Positions 16,761-25,009 of a stretch of DNA of 64,000 nucleotides are shown here, one piece after another. How positions within the stretch are numbered: the stretch's first letter is position 1; each line of letters opens with the position of its first letter. The notes under the pieces were generated by a model. The model saw only the letters and a program-made list of their open reading frames with translations, searched no databases and was not told the DNA's origin. A program made the position numbers and the translations under genes. Location: contig NZ_SPUI01000004.1 of NCBI RefSeq assembly GCF_004522095.1, forward strand, positions 124,001 through 188,000. The letters run 5' to 3'. Source of the DNA: Nocardioides sp. 503. Its GTDB lineage: Bacteria > Actinomycetota > Actinomycetes > Propionibacteriales > Nocardioidaceae.

Positions 16761-17178
16761 CTGATTCCTCGTGGATACCCGGTAGCGGCCAAGAGATGCA
16801 GTGCACAGACAGCCAGGCTCTGCATCATCAGGTCCTTGGACTGGGTGCCATGGATGACCGCAGCGCGGCACGTGTCGCGACATTAGAGCCCGCCAGTGTG
16901 GATCTGTATGCTGCGGGCCGGCGTTCCGGTCTTTGCCTTGTGCCGGCATCAGCGGTGCGGGCGGCTGGCGAGGCGCGAGACGTCGCGGCGGTTCCTTGCC
17001 GATGGTGCAGACGGCGAGGTGGCCGACCTGCCGTGCGGGAGATGGCTCCCCCACTTCTCCTCGTGGTAGCGGCGCCGGGCGGACCGGACCTTCGGGTTCC
17101 AATGGTCGGCAGTTTGGGTGATACCGGCCGCGACGGAAACGATCGGTCTGCCAGTCGCGTGTGGTCGGCTTCCTTCGC
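16761..17178. other. Intergenic stretch without a recognisable gene
   Basis: About 420 bp between the ardC remnant and the next gene. Frames are open on both strands by chance but none shows a family motif, ribosome site or consistent third-position GC. It probably belongs to the same decayed element. Confidence 0.5.
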
Positions 17179-17511
17179 TCAGTCAGACTCATCACAAAGC
17201 GCCCTGACGCGGTCGGCGAGTCCCTGGAACTCGTCGACGGTCAGCCTAATTCGGGTCTGGAACTCCCACTCCTCGATGACAGCACCGACATGGGAGAAGG
17301 TTCGGTCGAGAACTCCTAGGCCGAATCTGTCGAAATGGAAAGTTCTTGGGCTTGAAGACTCGTCGTGGTAAGCAGCATCCAGCTCCGAGAACAGCCGTTT
17401 GGACTCCTCGACAAGCCGCAGGTTGCCGTGGAAAAAGTGATCCGTGATGGTTTCGAGCAGACTTGCGCGGACCCCGAGGATCTCTCGTTTCGTCAGTTCC
17501 ATCTTTGCCAT
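17179..17511 (-). CDS. Hypothetical protein, atypical composition
   Basis: About 110 residues (start ATG at 17511; ATGs at 17517 and 17502 are alternatives, none with a clear ribosome site). Soluble, mixed alpha/beta character, with helical KREILGVRASLLETITDHFF at the N terminus and a C-terminal LTVDEFQGLADRVRALCDE. Base composition is visibly lower in GC than the surrounding genes, which suggests recent acquisition. I recognise no family. It lies between the ardC remnant and the HNH gene, so an accessory role is plausible, but no function is assigned. The open frame continues upstream to 17682 without a credible start. Confidence 0.5.
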   Translation of the reverse strand: MAKMELTKREILGVRASLLETITDHFFHGNLRLVEESKRLFSELDAAYHDESSSPRTFHFDRFGLGVLDRTFSHVGAVIEEWEFQTRIRLTVDEFQGLADRVRALCDESD

Positions 17512-17689
17512 TCTCATTCGAAGGTATCGAAGTAGCGGATCGCGGACTCGGCAGTGGGCTGCTGAATGCAGTGCCACCGTCGACGGAGCTGGGATCCAGA
17601 ACGATGGTGTTTTGCCCATCCCTCCACACTCCCAGGCCGGACACGCCGACGGGTTTGAACTCAGCTTGCGAACTCCCACCACGCGGGTC

Positions 17690-18916
17690 TCACTCCCGCT
17701 TGTGGAAGGAGACCTTGCCGCCCTCGTGATGGGTCATGACGTAGCCGGGGTGGTGAGCGAGGGGGTGGTGGCCGGTGCAGAGGAGCCCGCCGCGCTCGAC
17801 CGAGGTGCTGCCGCCCTGGGACCAGGGGTCGAGGTGGTGGGCGTGACACCACGCCGAGGGCCTGTCGCAGCCCAGCGCGATGCAGCCGCCGTCCCTGACG
17901 GCCATCGCGATCCTCTGGGCCTTGGTGTGGAACCGCATCCTGCGGCCCACGTCGAGGACCTGGGACTTCCCACCGAGCACGACGGGGATGACACCGGCCT
18001 CGCACGCCATCCGCCGGGCCAGGCCGGGGCTGATCGGGGTGCCGGTGTCGAGGTGCGCCGCCTTCAGGCCACCCATGAGGGTCTCCAGGGTCATGGTGAC
18101 CACGACGGTGGCGTCCATCCCGCCCGCCTGCGGGAGCTTCTTGGCGGGGAAGCGGTCGATGTACTCGATGAACGCCAACCCCATGCCGTGCGGGGTCGAT
18201 CCCCCGCCGCCGGCTTTGGGTGAGGCCAACGCGTCGAGTGGTTTGCGGAGCTTGTCTGCCTGATGGGTCGGGATCGAGAACCGGCCGTGGGTGGTGCCGT
18301 GGCCGTCGTCGTGCATCGTGAACCTGGCCTTCGCCTCGGCTTTGCGCTCCTGGGCCTCGAGCTGACGTGCGGTCTCTGCCTCCCCGACCTCGGGGGCGAC
18401 GACCTCCAGGACGTGCAGGCCCAGCACCCGCAGCCGCTTGGCGTCGAAGTGAGCCGCCTCGTCGAGGAGGTGGTCCCGGGCCTGGTCTTTCACCGTCGTG
18501 CCGACGTCGTCGGGCAGTGCGTCGACGGCTTCGACGATCACCTTCGCCTGGTCGACCAGGATGTCGCCGCGGCTGAGTGCCTCCTCGACCGGCTGGTGGG
18601 CTTCGAGGGCCTTGCCGAGCTTGGTGAGGGCGGCGGCGTCGCGTTGGGTCATGTGCGTGGTGTGCGCCAGCCACGCCGCGGACGAGGTCGCGCCTTGGGC
18701 GGCGCCGACCTCGGTCCGGTCGGCGTGGGCTGCGGTCTTGAGGGTGAGGCCTGCGAGGCGGGCGTTGAGGCGGGTCTCCTCCACCAGCGCGAGGGCTGCT
18801 TCCTGCGGGGTCATCGACCACATGGGCTGGTCGGCGACTGCGTCGAGCTCGGCCTGCGCGCGCAGTACGGCGGCGAGCACGGGGTGGCTCGGCGGGTGGG
18901 TGGCGGGGCTGCTCAT
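17690..18916 (-). CDS. DUF222 / HNH endonuclease domain protein
   Basis: 408 residues of the actinobacterial DUF222-HNH ('13E12 repeat') family. Residues 1-300 form the helical DUF222 region (LVEETRLNARLAGLTLKTAA and AQLEAQERKAEAKARFTM-type stretches). The C terminus carries the HNH motif: Cys pair in CIALGCDRP, then CHAHHLDPWSQGGSTSVERGGLLC and HHPLAHH, with the metal/catalytic His residues intact. Family members are present in many copies per genome and are considered mobile; biological role unclear. The ATG at 18916 is the natural start. Flanked by REP-like repeats upstream and an atypical region downstream. Confidence 0.9.
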   Translation of the reverse strand: MSSPATHPPSHPVLAAVLRAQAELDAVADQPMWSMTPQEAALALVEETRLNARLAGLTLKTAAHADRTEVGAAQGATSSAAWLAHTTHMTQRDAAALTKLGKALEAHQPVEEALSRGDILVDQAKVIVEAVDALPDDVGTTVKDQARDHLLDEAAHFDAKRLRVLGLHVLEVVAPEVGEAETARQLEAQERKAEAKARFTMHDDGHGTTHGRFSIPTHQADKLRKPLDALASPKAGGGGSTPHGMGLAFIEYIDRFPAKKLPQAGGMDATVVVTMTLETLMGGLKAAHLDTGTPISPGLARRMACEAGVIPVVLGGKSQVLDVGRRMRFHTKAQRIAMAVRDGGCIALGCDRPSAWCHAHHLDPWSQGGSTSVERGGLLCTGHHPLAHHPGYVMTHHEGGKVSFHKRE

Positions 18917-19036
18917 GGGGTCTACTCAAGCAGCGACCACCGACAGTGACAGGCCGGAAAGGCCGGTTATCCACAGGGTGTGAAGGGTTAGTGGCTTTCC
19001 TTCTCTGATTTTACTTTCGGCCCTCTGGGGTGGGGT

Positions 19037-19122
19037 GGTTTCGAGGCTCGCTGCGCTCGCACCTCAACCACCGGGGGCGGCGTCGTGGGTTGAGGAGGTT
19101 GCGCAGCAACCGTCTCGAAACC
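19037..19122. repeat. REP-like palindromic element
   Basis: Nested inverted repeats: outer arms GGTTTCGAG (19037-19045) and CTCGAAACC (19114-19122), inner arms CCTCAACC (19062-19069) and GGTTGAGG (19088-19095), and a small hairpin GGTTGC-GCA-GCAACC (19097-19111). The layout resembles the abundant intergenic GGTTGAG...CTCGAAACC elements of Nocardioides-like genomes. The 438-bp gap 18917-19354 holds this and the next repeat but no gene. Confidence 0.65.
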
Positions 19123-19258
19123 CCAGCGACCAGGAAGCCGGCGACGGCGCGCCACCACCGCCCACCTCATCCCCATCAATGCCAGAGACCGCGACCCCCG
19201 CGGCGCCGCACGCGACCACCGATTCACCCGAGGAGGCGACCAGAGGTGCGCGGGTCTC

Positions 19259-19345
19259 GACGGGCGCTCGTCGCTGGCGCTCCTCACTGCTCGACCACCG
19301 GTGACGGGCGCTCGTCGCTGGCGCTCCTCCCTGCCCGACCACCGG
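19259..19345. repeat. Tandem duplication of a 43-bp REP-like unit
   Basis: Two copies (19259-19301 and 19303-19345) that differ at two positions. Each begins GACGGGCGCTCGTCGC and ends with CGACCACCGG. The end of the second copy abuts the cpn10 gene. Confidence 0.75.
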
Positions 19346-19354
19346 CGGGAGGGG

Positions 19355-19678
19355 TTAGAGGTAGAGGCCGGTCGACTCGTCGGCGAGGCGGTCGGCGGCG
19401 ACGGCGTGGACGTCGCGCTCGCGCATGACGACGTAGACCTCGCCGTGGACCTCCACCTCGGCCTTGTCCTCGGGGTCGAAGAGGACGCGGTCGCCGGCCT
19501 CGATGGCGCGCGCCTGCGGGCCGACGGCGACGACCTGGGACCACGCGAGCCGACGGCCGCCCATGGCGGCGGTCGCGGGGATGACGATGCCGCCGGAGGA
19601 GCGGCGCTCGCCGGACTCCTGGTCGATCTCGCACAGGATGCGGTCGTGCAGCATCTTGATGGGGCGCTTCTCGGTCAC
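19355..19678 (-). CDS. Orphan GroES/cpn10-like co-chaperonin
   Basis: 107 residues with the cpn10 fold pattern: IKMLHDRILCEID at the N terminus, a mobile-loop segment SSGGIVIPA, then VVAVGPQAR, AGDRVLFDPEDKAEVEVHGEVYVVMRERDV. No groEL is nearby, so it is not the main groES operon; such solitary paralogues occur in actinobacteria. The C terminus (STGLYL) lacks the His/Cys-rich tail of nickel-binding Helicobacter HspA. GTG start 19 bp after the DUF3618 stop, so it appears to be the last gene of the ECF transporter operon. Its client is unknown. Confidence 0.8.
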   Translation of the reverse strand: MTEKRPIKMLHDRILCEIDQESGERRSSGGIVIPATAAMGGRRLAWSQVVAVGPQARAIEAGDRVLFDPEDKAEVEVHGEVYVVMRERDVHAVAADRLADESTGLYL

Positions 19679-19697
19679 GACGGGATCCCGACCAGCG

Positions 19698-19939
19698 TCA
19701 GCCGGCGACCTTGCGGATGACGACGAGCAGCGCGACGAAGCCGACGACCCCGCCGGCGACCTTGAGGATGTTGTCGGTGCGCGGCTGGCCGGAGGCCGGG
19801 TCCACGAAGTAGGCCTTGACCGACGCCACCTCGCGACTGGCGATGGTCTTGGGGCTCGCGCGGTAGAGGAGCTGGTCGATCGTGCCCGCCAGCCGCTCGC
19901 GGGTCGCTTCGATCTCGGCCTCGAGGTCAGACGGGTTGC

Positions 19940-19943
<4 letters not shown>
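19698..19943 (-). CDS. DUF3618 small membrane protein
   Basis: 81 residues. The N-terminal signature LEAEIEATRERLAGTIDQLLYRASP is diagnostic of DUF3618; a single C-terminal membrane helix (VAGGVVGFVALLVVIRKV) anchors it. Its start codon overlaps the cbiO stop as ATGA, showing translational coupling. Function of the family is unknown. In other genomes DUF3618 proteins are often found beside other small membrane proteins; here the partner is a cpn10-like gene. Confidence 0.88.
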
Positions 19944-20691
<748 letters not shown>

Positions 20692-20695
<4 letters not shown>

Positions 20696-21357
20696 GGCAG
20701 CCGCCCGGTGTAGCCGCGCGACAGCATCGCGAGGTGCACGCGCTCGCCGCGCTCGTAGGAGCGGATGAACAGTGCGCCGAGGGTGCGGGCGAGGGTCGGC
20801 CAGCTACGCGGGGAGCGGGGGTTCATCCCTCGGGAGCGCATGGAGACCATCATCCGCCCCAGGTCGGAGGTGACCACGTCGAGGTAGCGGATCATGAACC
20901 CCATGATCTGCACGACCAGGTCGGGCAGGTGCAGCCGCCGCAGCCCGACCAGGACGTCGGTCGGCTCGGTCGTGGCCGCGAGCGTCAGCGAGGCCATCAC
21001 GCCCAGCGTCCCCTTGGCGAGCAGCCCCCACGCGGCGAGCAGACCCGGCTCGGACACGGCCAGCCCCAGCACGTCCGTGCGCGGACCGGTCGCGATGAAC
21101 GGCACCAGCAGCGCGAACACCACGAACGGCACCTCGATGACCATCCGCCGCACGACGTAGAGGAGCGGGACCCGCGAGAGCAGGATGACCGACACCACGA
21201 CGAGGAGGTAGCCGCCGAAGACGGGGTACCAGTCGCGCGGCGTCGCCACCACGGTCAGCATGAAGCCGACCAGCGCCAGGACCTTCAGGTGCGCCGGCAG
21301 GCGGTGGACCGCGCTGTGGCCACCGAAGTACAGCCGGTGGCCGTGACCGGCGCCCAT
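20692..21357 (-). CDS. cbiQ: ECF transporter transmembrane (T) component
   Basis: 221 residues, about five membrane segments, with the T-component coupling motifs in the cytoplasmic loop: MRSRGMNPRSPRSW (first Arg-rich ARG-type motif) and ALFIRSYERGERVHLAMLSRGYTG (second). The ATG at 21357 gives the normal N terminus with GAGHGHRLYFGGHS; the longer frame upstream is spurious. It follows the PDGLE gene after a 1-bp gap and overlaps cbiO. Confidence 0.92.
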
Positions 21358-21358
21358 G

Positions 21359-21670
21359 TCAGTCCGTCGGCTCCGAGGAGCCGCCACGCCGACGTACGGC
21401 GTAGGCCAGCCCGCCCGCCAGGACGAGCACGAGCCCCACCCCCACGACCCCGGCGAGCCCACCGCTGAGGCGCTCGTCCTCGACCCCGGCGGTCTGGTAG
21501 TCGGCGAACGGGCTGTCGGAGGTCTTGGGCTCGTCGGCGGAGTCCAGGAAGCCGGTCTCCCCCGCGACGAACTCCAGCCCGTCGGGGTGGGAGCTGGCGT
21601 AGAAGCTCCCCACCCCGGCGATGAGCAGCGCGGCCAGCAGGCCGATGACGAAGAAGCGGCGCGACCTCAT
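21359..21670 (-). CDS. PDGLE-domain protein, CbiN-like ECF accessory subunit
   Basis: 103 residues with two membrane segments flanking an extracytoplasmic loop. The loop contains SSHPDGLEFVAGETGF, the diagnostic PDGLE motif. In cobalt/nickel ECF systems this protein takes the place of CbiN/NikN and helps metal loading of CbiM. Its ATG overlaps the cbiM stop by 1 nt (TGATG). Confidence 0.9.
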   Translation of the reverse strand: MRSRRFFVIGLLAALLIAGVGSFYASSHPDGLEFVAGETGFLDSADEPKTSDSPFADYQTAGVEDERLSGGLAGVVGVGLVLVLAGGLAYAVRRRGGSSEPTD

Positions 21671-22356
21671 CAGGCGGCCGCCCTGCGGATCTCGAGCTCC
21701 CGCGCCTCGACGAGGTGGCGCGCGCCGTGGACCAGGTCGGGGCGGGCCGCGACGACGGAGGCGACGACGAGCCCCGTGACCACCGCCTCGCCGATGCCGA
21801 TCACGGTGTGCCAGCCGACCATGGCCGTGAGCACGGCGCCGGTGTCGACCGGGGCGGTGCCCCCGATGGCGAAGAGCAGGGTGAACACGCAGGCGGCCAC
21901 GGGCACCGAGACGAGGGCCCCGACGGCTGCGGCCGGCGCGATGGACGACGTACGGCGTGGCAGCACCGCCGCGACCAGCCGGAAGACGGCGTAGCCGGTG
22001 AAGCAGCCCACCAGGCCCATGAGCGTGATGTTGGTGCCGAGGGCGGTCACCCCGCCGTCGGCCATGAACAGCGCCTGCACGAGCAGCACGACGCTCAGGC
22101 ACAGCGCCCCGGTCCACGGCCCCACCAGCACGGCCGCGAGCGCGCCGCCCAGCAGGTGGCCGCTGGTGCCGGCCCCGACCGGGAAGTTGATCATCTGGCC
22201 GGCGAAGATGAACGCCGCCACGAGGCCCGCCATCGGCGCGGTGCGGTCGTCGAGCTCGCCGCGCGCCTTGCGGAGGGCCACCGCCACCCCGCCCGCCGCA
22301 ACGACGCCGGTCACGACCGACGTGGGCGCGTCGAGGAAGCCGTCGGGCACGTGCAT
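21670..22356 (-). CDS. cbiM: ECF nickel/cobalt substrate-binding membrane protein
   Basis: 228 residues, six to seven membrane helices. The N terminus MHVPDGFLD is critical in the family: the amino group and His2 ligate Ni/Co. Further conserved residues: GQMINFPVGAGTSGHLLGG and MADGGVTALGTNI. Whether nickel or cobalt is carried cannot be read from the protein alone, but the promoter bears a Nur-box-like site, which favours nickel. GGGAGA lies 6 nt before the ATG. Confidence 0.92.
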   Translation of the reverse strand: MHVPDGFLDAPTSVVTGVVAAGGVAVALRKARGELDDRTAPMAGLVAAFIFAGQMINFPVGAGTSGHLLGGALAAVLVGPWTGALCLSVVLLVQALFMADGGVTALGTNITLMGLVGCFTGYAVFRLVAAVLPRRTSSIAPAAAVGALVSVPVAACVFTLLFAIGGTAPVDTGAVLTAMVGWHTVIGIGEAVVTGLVVASVVAARPDLVHGARHLVEARELEIRRAAA

Positions 22357-22394
22357 GCAGGGTCTCCCGGGTCGCTAGGTTTGATGCGACGCTC

Positions 22395-22422
22395 AGCCTA
22401 CGTTATTGCACATCACTCGCAA
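22395..22422 (-). promoter_or_regulatory. Promoter of the ECF operon with Nur-box-like operator
   Basis: On the minus strand TTGCGA (22417-22422) and TAGGCT (22395-22400) form -35 and -10 boxes with a 16-bp spacer, leaving a roughly 30-nt leader. The segment 22406-22422 reads TTGCAC-ATCAC-TCGCAA on the plus strand, matching the published Streptomyces Nur consensus tTGCaa-N5-ttGCAA in spacing and core. Nur is a Fur-family nickel-responsive repressor. The site covers the -35 box, the right place for repression. Confidence 0.6.
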
Positions 22423-22435
22423 CAAGGAGCCCGCC

Positions 22436-22912
22436 GTGACCGAGCCCGCCCGCCTCTCCCCCGGCGACGCCGCCCCCGACTTCACCCTCGCCGACGACGC
22501 CGGCGGCCAGGTCTCGCTCTCGGACCTGCGCGGACGCAAGGTGATCGTCTACTTCTACCCGGCGGCCATGACGCCCGGCTGCACCAAGCAGGCGTGCGAC
22601 TTCACCGACTCCCTCGACTCCCTGAAGGCCTCCGGCTACGAGGTCCTCGGCATCTCGCCGGACAAGCCGGAGAAGCTCGTGAAGTTCCGCGAGAAGGACG
22701 GCCTCACCATCCCCCTGCTCTCCGACGCGGACCGGTCCGTGATGACCGCCTACGGCGCCTTCGGGGAGAAGAAGCTCTACGGCAAGGTCGTCCAGGGCGT
22801 CATCCGCTCCACCTTCGTCGTCGACGAGGACGGTGCGATCGAGAAGGCCCAGTACAACGTCAAGGCGACCGGTCACGTGGCCAAGCTGCGCAAGGATCTC
22901 GGCCTCGACTGA
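22436..22912 (+). CDS. bcp: Thiol peroxidase, Bcp/PrxQ-type peroxiredoxin
   Basis: 158 residues. Peroxidatic Cys in AAMTPGCTKQACDF, with the resolving Cys five residues later, the PrxQ/Bcp pattern; reduces peroxides with thioredoxin. The start is the GTG at 22436, with AAGGAG six bases upstream; an ATG at 22406 lies in the Nur-like box and is rejected. Divergent from cbiM with 79 bp between the starts; tRNA-Leu follows. Confidence 0.92.
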   Translation: MTEPARLSPGDAAPDFTLADDAGGQVSLSDLRGRKVIVYFYPAAMTPGCTKQACDFTDSLDSLKASGYEVLGISPDKPEKLVKFREKDGLTIPLLSDADRSVMTAYGAFGEKKLYGKVVQGVIRSTFVVDEDGAIEKAQYNVKATGHVAKLRKDLGLD

Positions 22913-22958
22913 CGCGCCTGCCGCGTCCTGGCGCCGCCTTCCTAGACTGGGCGCACCC

Positions 22959-23040
22959 GCCGGAGTGGTGGAACTGGCAGACACGCAGGTTTTAGGTACC
23001 TGTGCCTTCGGGCGTGGGGGTTCAAGTCCCCCCTCCGGCA
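22959..23040 (+). tRNA. tRNA-Leu (anticodon TAG)
   Basis: Class II tRNA: acceptor GCCGGAG (22959-22965) with CTCCGGC (23033-23039), anticodon stem CAGGT/ACCTG and loop TTTAGGT giving TAG, a variable arm TGCCTTCGGGCG, T-arm GGGGG-TTCAAGT-CCCCC. Discriminator A at 23040, no encoded CCA. A TAGACT -10 candidate lies at 22943-22948. Confidence 0.95.
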
Positions 23041-23116
23041 CGGGTGCAGCAGCAACGACGGCACGGACGACCCAGCACGAGCGACCAGCAACAGCGACCC
23101 GCGAGGAAGGCCCCCC

Positions 23117-24352
23117 ATGGAGCTGCACGAGACCCTCCACGATCTGGGCGTGGCCTCGGGACGGGGCGTCTTCGACGACGCCGACCTCCTGCGCGCCGCG
23201 CTCGACGACTACCTCGACGAGGGGGCCGCCTCCACCGGCGACATCAACCTGCTGGTCGACGCCGTGCGCCTGGGCGCCCTGCGGATGATGCTGGCCACGA
23301 TCGACAGCGGGGCCGAGCCGGCCCGCGCCGTCGAGGCCGCCGGCGAGATGCTGGCCCGCGACCGTGGCACCTCCGACGTCACCGCGACCCGCTGGGCCTG
23401 CGCGGTGCTCGGCTTCGCGGTGGACCGGGTCGGCGCCGAGGACGTGCGCCGCTTCGACCGACGTACGCAGCAGGGCCCCGGCACCAGCGGCCCCGTCCCG
23501 TCCGCCCAGCCGCCGGCCTACCCCGCGGCGCCTCCGACCTGGTCCGGCCAGCCGCCGGTCACGTCGCCCCCGATGTCACCGGCCACCTCCCCGTTCCAGC
23601 CGCCGCCGACCTCGCCGCCCTACCAGCCGGCCTACGCCGCACCCGGCTACCCGGCGTCGTACCCCGCCGGGCCACCGGCGAAGAAGAAGCGCACCGGTCT
23701 GCTCGTCGCCATCGGCGCCGTCCTGGTGGCCGTCGTCGGCGGCGTGCTCGCCGTGGTGCTCCTGACCTCGGGAGACGACGACAACGGCAAGGACACCGCT
23801 ACCGACCCCACCAGCGAGGCCACGACCGAGGCCACCGACGAGCCGACGGACGAGCCCACCGAGGAGCCGACGGAGGAGACCACGGAGGTGCCCGCCGGCG
23901 CCGTCAAGGGCACGGGCTACTACTTCGAGCTGCCGAAGGGCTGGAACGACATCACCGACGAGGTGCTCGCGAGCGAGGGCGCCGGCCAGACCGACCTGGC
24001 CGTGGCCTGGGGCAAGTCGTTCGACGGCGCGCGCGCCAACATGATCGTCGAGACCGCCTTCGCCGGCGGCGAGACCGACCCGGAGGCCCTGCGCAGCACC
24101 TGGCAGAACAACATGGCCGGCGCCACGGGCGCGACGCCCGAGGACAACGGCACCACGGTCATCGGCGGGGAGGACGCGATCGGCGTGCGCATCGCGCGCG
24201 TCAACGAGAACGACGTCGCGATCGAGCAGTTCGGCTACCTCACCATCCACGACGGCGACCTCTACTCCGTCATCCTCTCCACGCAGGCCGGCGACCAGAA
24301 GGCGCAGGACTTCTACGAGCAGATCCTGGCCGACTGGACCTGGGCGAGCTGA
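23117..24352 (+). CDS. Bitopic membrane protein with Pro-rich and Thr/Glu-rich linkers
   Basis: 411 residues. Residues 1-115 form a soluble helical domain (DINLLVDAVRLGALRMMLATI), followed by a Pro/Ser/Tyr-rich linker (about 120-190), KKKR stop-transfer, one membrane helix (about 195-217), an external Thr/Glu/Pro-rich linker with TDEPTDEPTEEPTEETTE repeats, and a C-terminal extracytoplasmic domain (about 260-411) starting GTGYYFELPKGWND, resembling the LpqN/'PsbP-like' surface domains in shape only. A GAGGAAGG ribosome site precedes the ATG. Function unknown; architecture suggests a cell-envelope sensor or anchoring protein. Confidence 0.75.
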   Translation: MELHETLHDLGVASGRGVFDDADLLRAALDDYLDEGAASTGDINLLVDAVRLGALRMMLATIDSGAEPARAVEAAGEMLARDRGTSDVTATRWACAVLGFAVDRVGAEDVRRFDRRTQQGPGTSGPVPSAQPPAYPAAPPTWSGQPPVTSPPMSPATSPFQPPPTSPPYQPAYAAPGYPASYPAGPPAKKKRTGLLVAIGAVLVAVVGGVLAVVLLTSGDDDNGKDTATDPTSEATTEATDEPTDEPTEEPTEETTEVPAGAVKGTGYYFELPKGWNDITDEVLASEGAGQTDLAVAWGKSFDGARANMIVETAFAGGETDPEALRSTWQNNMAGATGATPEDNGTTVIGGEDAIGVRIARVNENDVAIEQFGYLTIHDGDLYSVILSTQAGDQKAQDFYEQILADWTWAS

Positions 24353-24355
24353 GGC

Positions 24356-24949
24356 TCAGGCCGGTCCGCCGGACCGGTCCTCCTCGCGCAGCCGGGGCTC
24401 GGTCGTGAGCTCGGGGTGGAAGCCGGTCTTGTCGGCGTAGAACGCACGGATCCGGTCCATGTCGGCGCCGACGTCGCCGGTCAGGTCGAACGTCGGACCC
24501 CAGCCGACGGTGCGGCTCGGGGCGTCGAGGAAGGCCAGCGTCACCGGGATGCCGGTCTGCCGGGAGATCCGGTAGAACCCCGACTTCCAGTAGTCGGTGC
24601 GGCTGCGGGTGCCCTCGGCGGCGATGCCCAGCAGGAAGGCCTCGTCGGTCTCGGCGTCGGCCAGCAGGGCCTTGATCGTGCCGCCGGGGTTGTCGCGGTC
24701 CAGCTCGACGGCGCCGGTCGCGCGCATGAAGACCCCGACCGGGCCCTTGAAGAACGACTGCTTGACCAGCAGCCGGATCTGGACGCTGTTGTCCCACGCG
24801 AGCAGCATCGTGAGGACCCAGTCCCAGTTGGAGGTGTGTGGCGCGCCGACCAGGATCCCGCGGCTCGGCACCTGCCCGACGGTCTTCCAGCGGACCGCCT
24901 TGAGGGCCACGCGCGCGAACGTCCTGCGGAGGAGAAAGCGTCGGCCCAT
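24356..24949 (-). CDS. 1-acyl-glycerol-3-phosphate acyltransferase family protein
   Basis: 197 residues with the PlsC-type motifs: HTSNWD (the HX4D active site) at about residues 38-43, and block III EGTRSRTDYWKSGFYRIS (EGT-R). It is shorter than membrane-anchored PlsC enzymes and lacks an N-terminal membrane helix, as in a group of soluble actinobacterial acyltransferases. Acceptor unknown. The ATG at 24949 is preceded by a -10 box at 6 nt, head-to-head with the symporter gene. Confidence 0.82.
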   Translation of the reverse strand: MGRRFLLRRTFARVALKAVRWKTVGQVPSRGILVGAPHTSNWDWVLTMLLAWDNSVQIRLLVKQSFFKGPVGVFMRATGAVELDRDNPGGTIKALLADAETDEAFLLGIAAEGTRSRTDYWKSGFYRISRQTGIPVTLAFLDAPSRTVGWGPTFDLTGDVGADMDRIRAFYADKTGFHPELTTEPRLREEDRSGGPA

Positions 24950-24955
24950 CCGGGG

Positions 24956-24961
24956 AACCTA
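24956..24961 (-). promoter_or_regulatory. -10 box of the acyltransferase gene
   Basis: TAGGTT on the minus strand, 6 nt before the ATG at 24949. Confidence 0.5.
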
Positions 24962-24997
24962 TCGCGGCGTGACGACGTGACCGCCGTCACCTTCCAC

Positions 24998-25003
24998 TAG
25001 GGT
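24998..25003 (+). promoter_or_regulatory. -10 box of the symporter gene
   Basis: TAGGGT, 6 nt before the ATG at 25010; back-to-back with the acyltransferase -10 about 37 bp away. Confidence 0.5.
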
Positions 25004-25009
25004 CCGCGC

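Noticed and set aside
16757..17371. 204-codon plus-strand frame in the degenerate region
   Set aside because: Its second half is the reverse of the minus-strand orphan gene; no ribosome site, promoter or family match.
16345..18916. Intact prophage or integrative element
   Set aside because: No integrase, att duplication, structural phage genes or relaxase seen; only an antirestriction remnant and an HNH gene.
22357..22435. Cobalamin riboswitch upstream of cbiM
   Set aside because: Only 79 bp separate cbiM from the divergent bcp start; no B12-box-like sequence is visible and the space is too short.
23117..24352. Serine/threonine kinase or PASTA protein
   Set aside because: The Pro-rich linker and single membrane helix resemble one, but there is no kinase motif or PASTA repeat.
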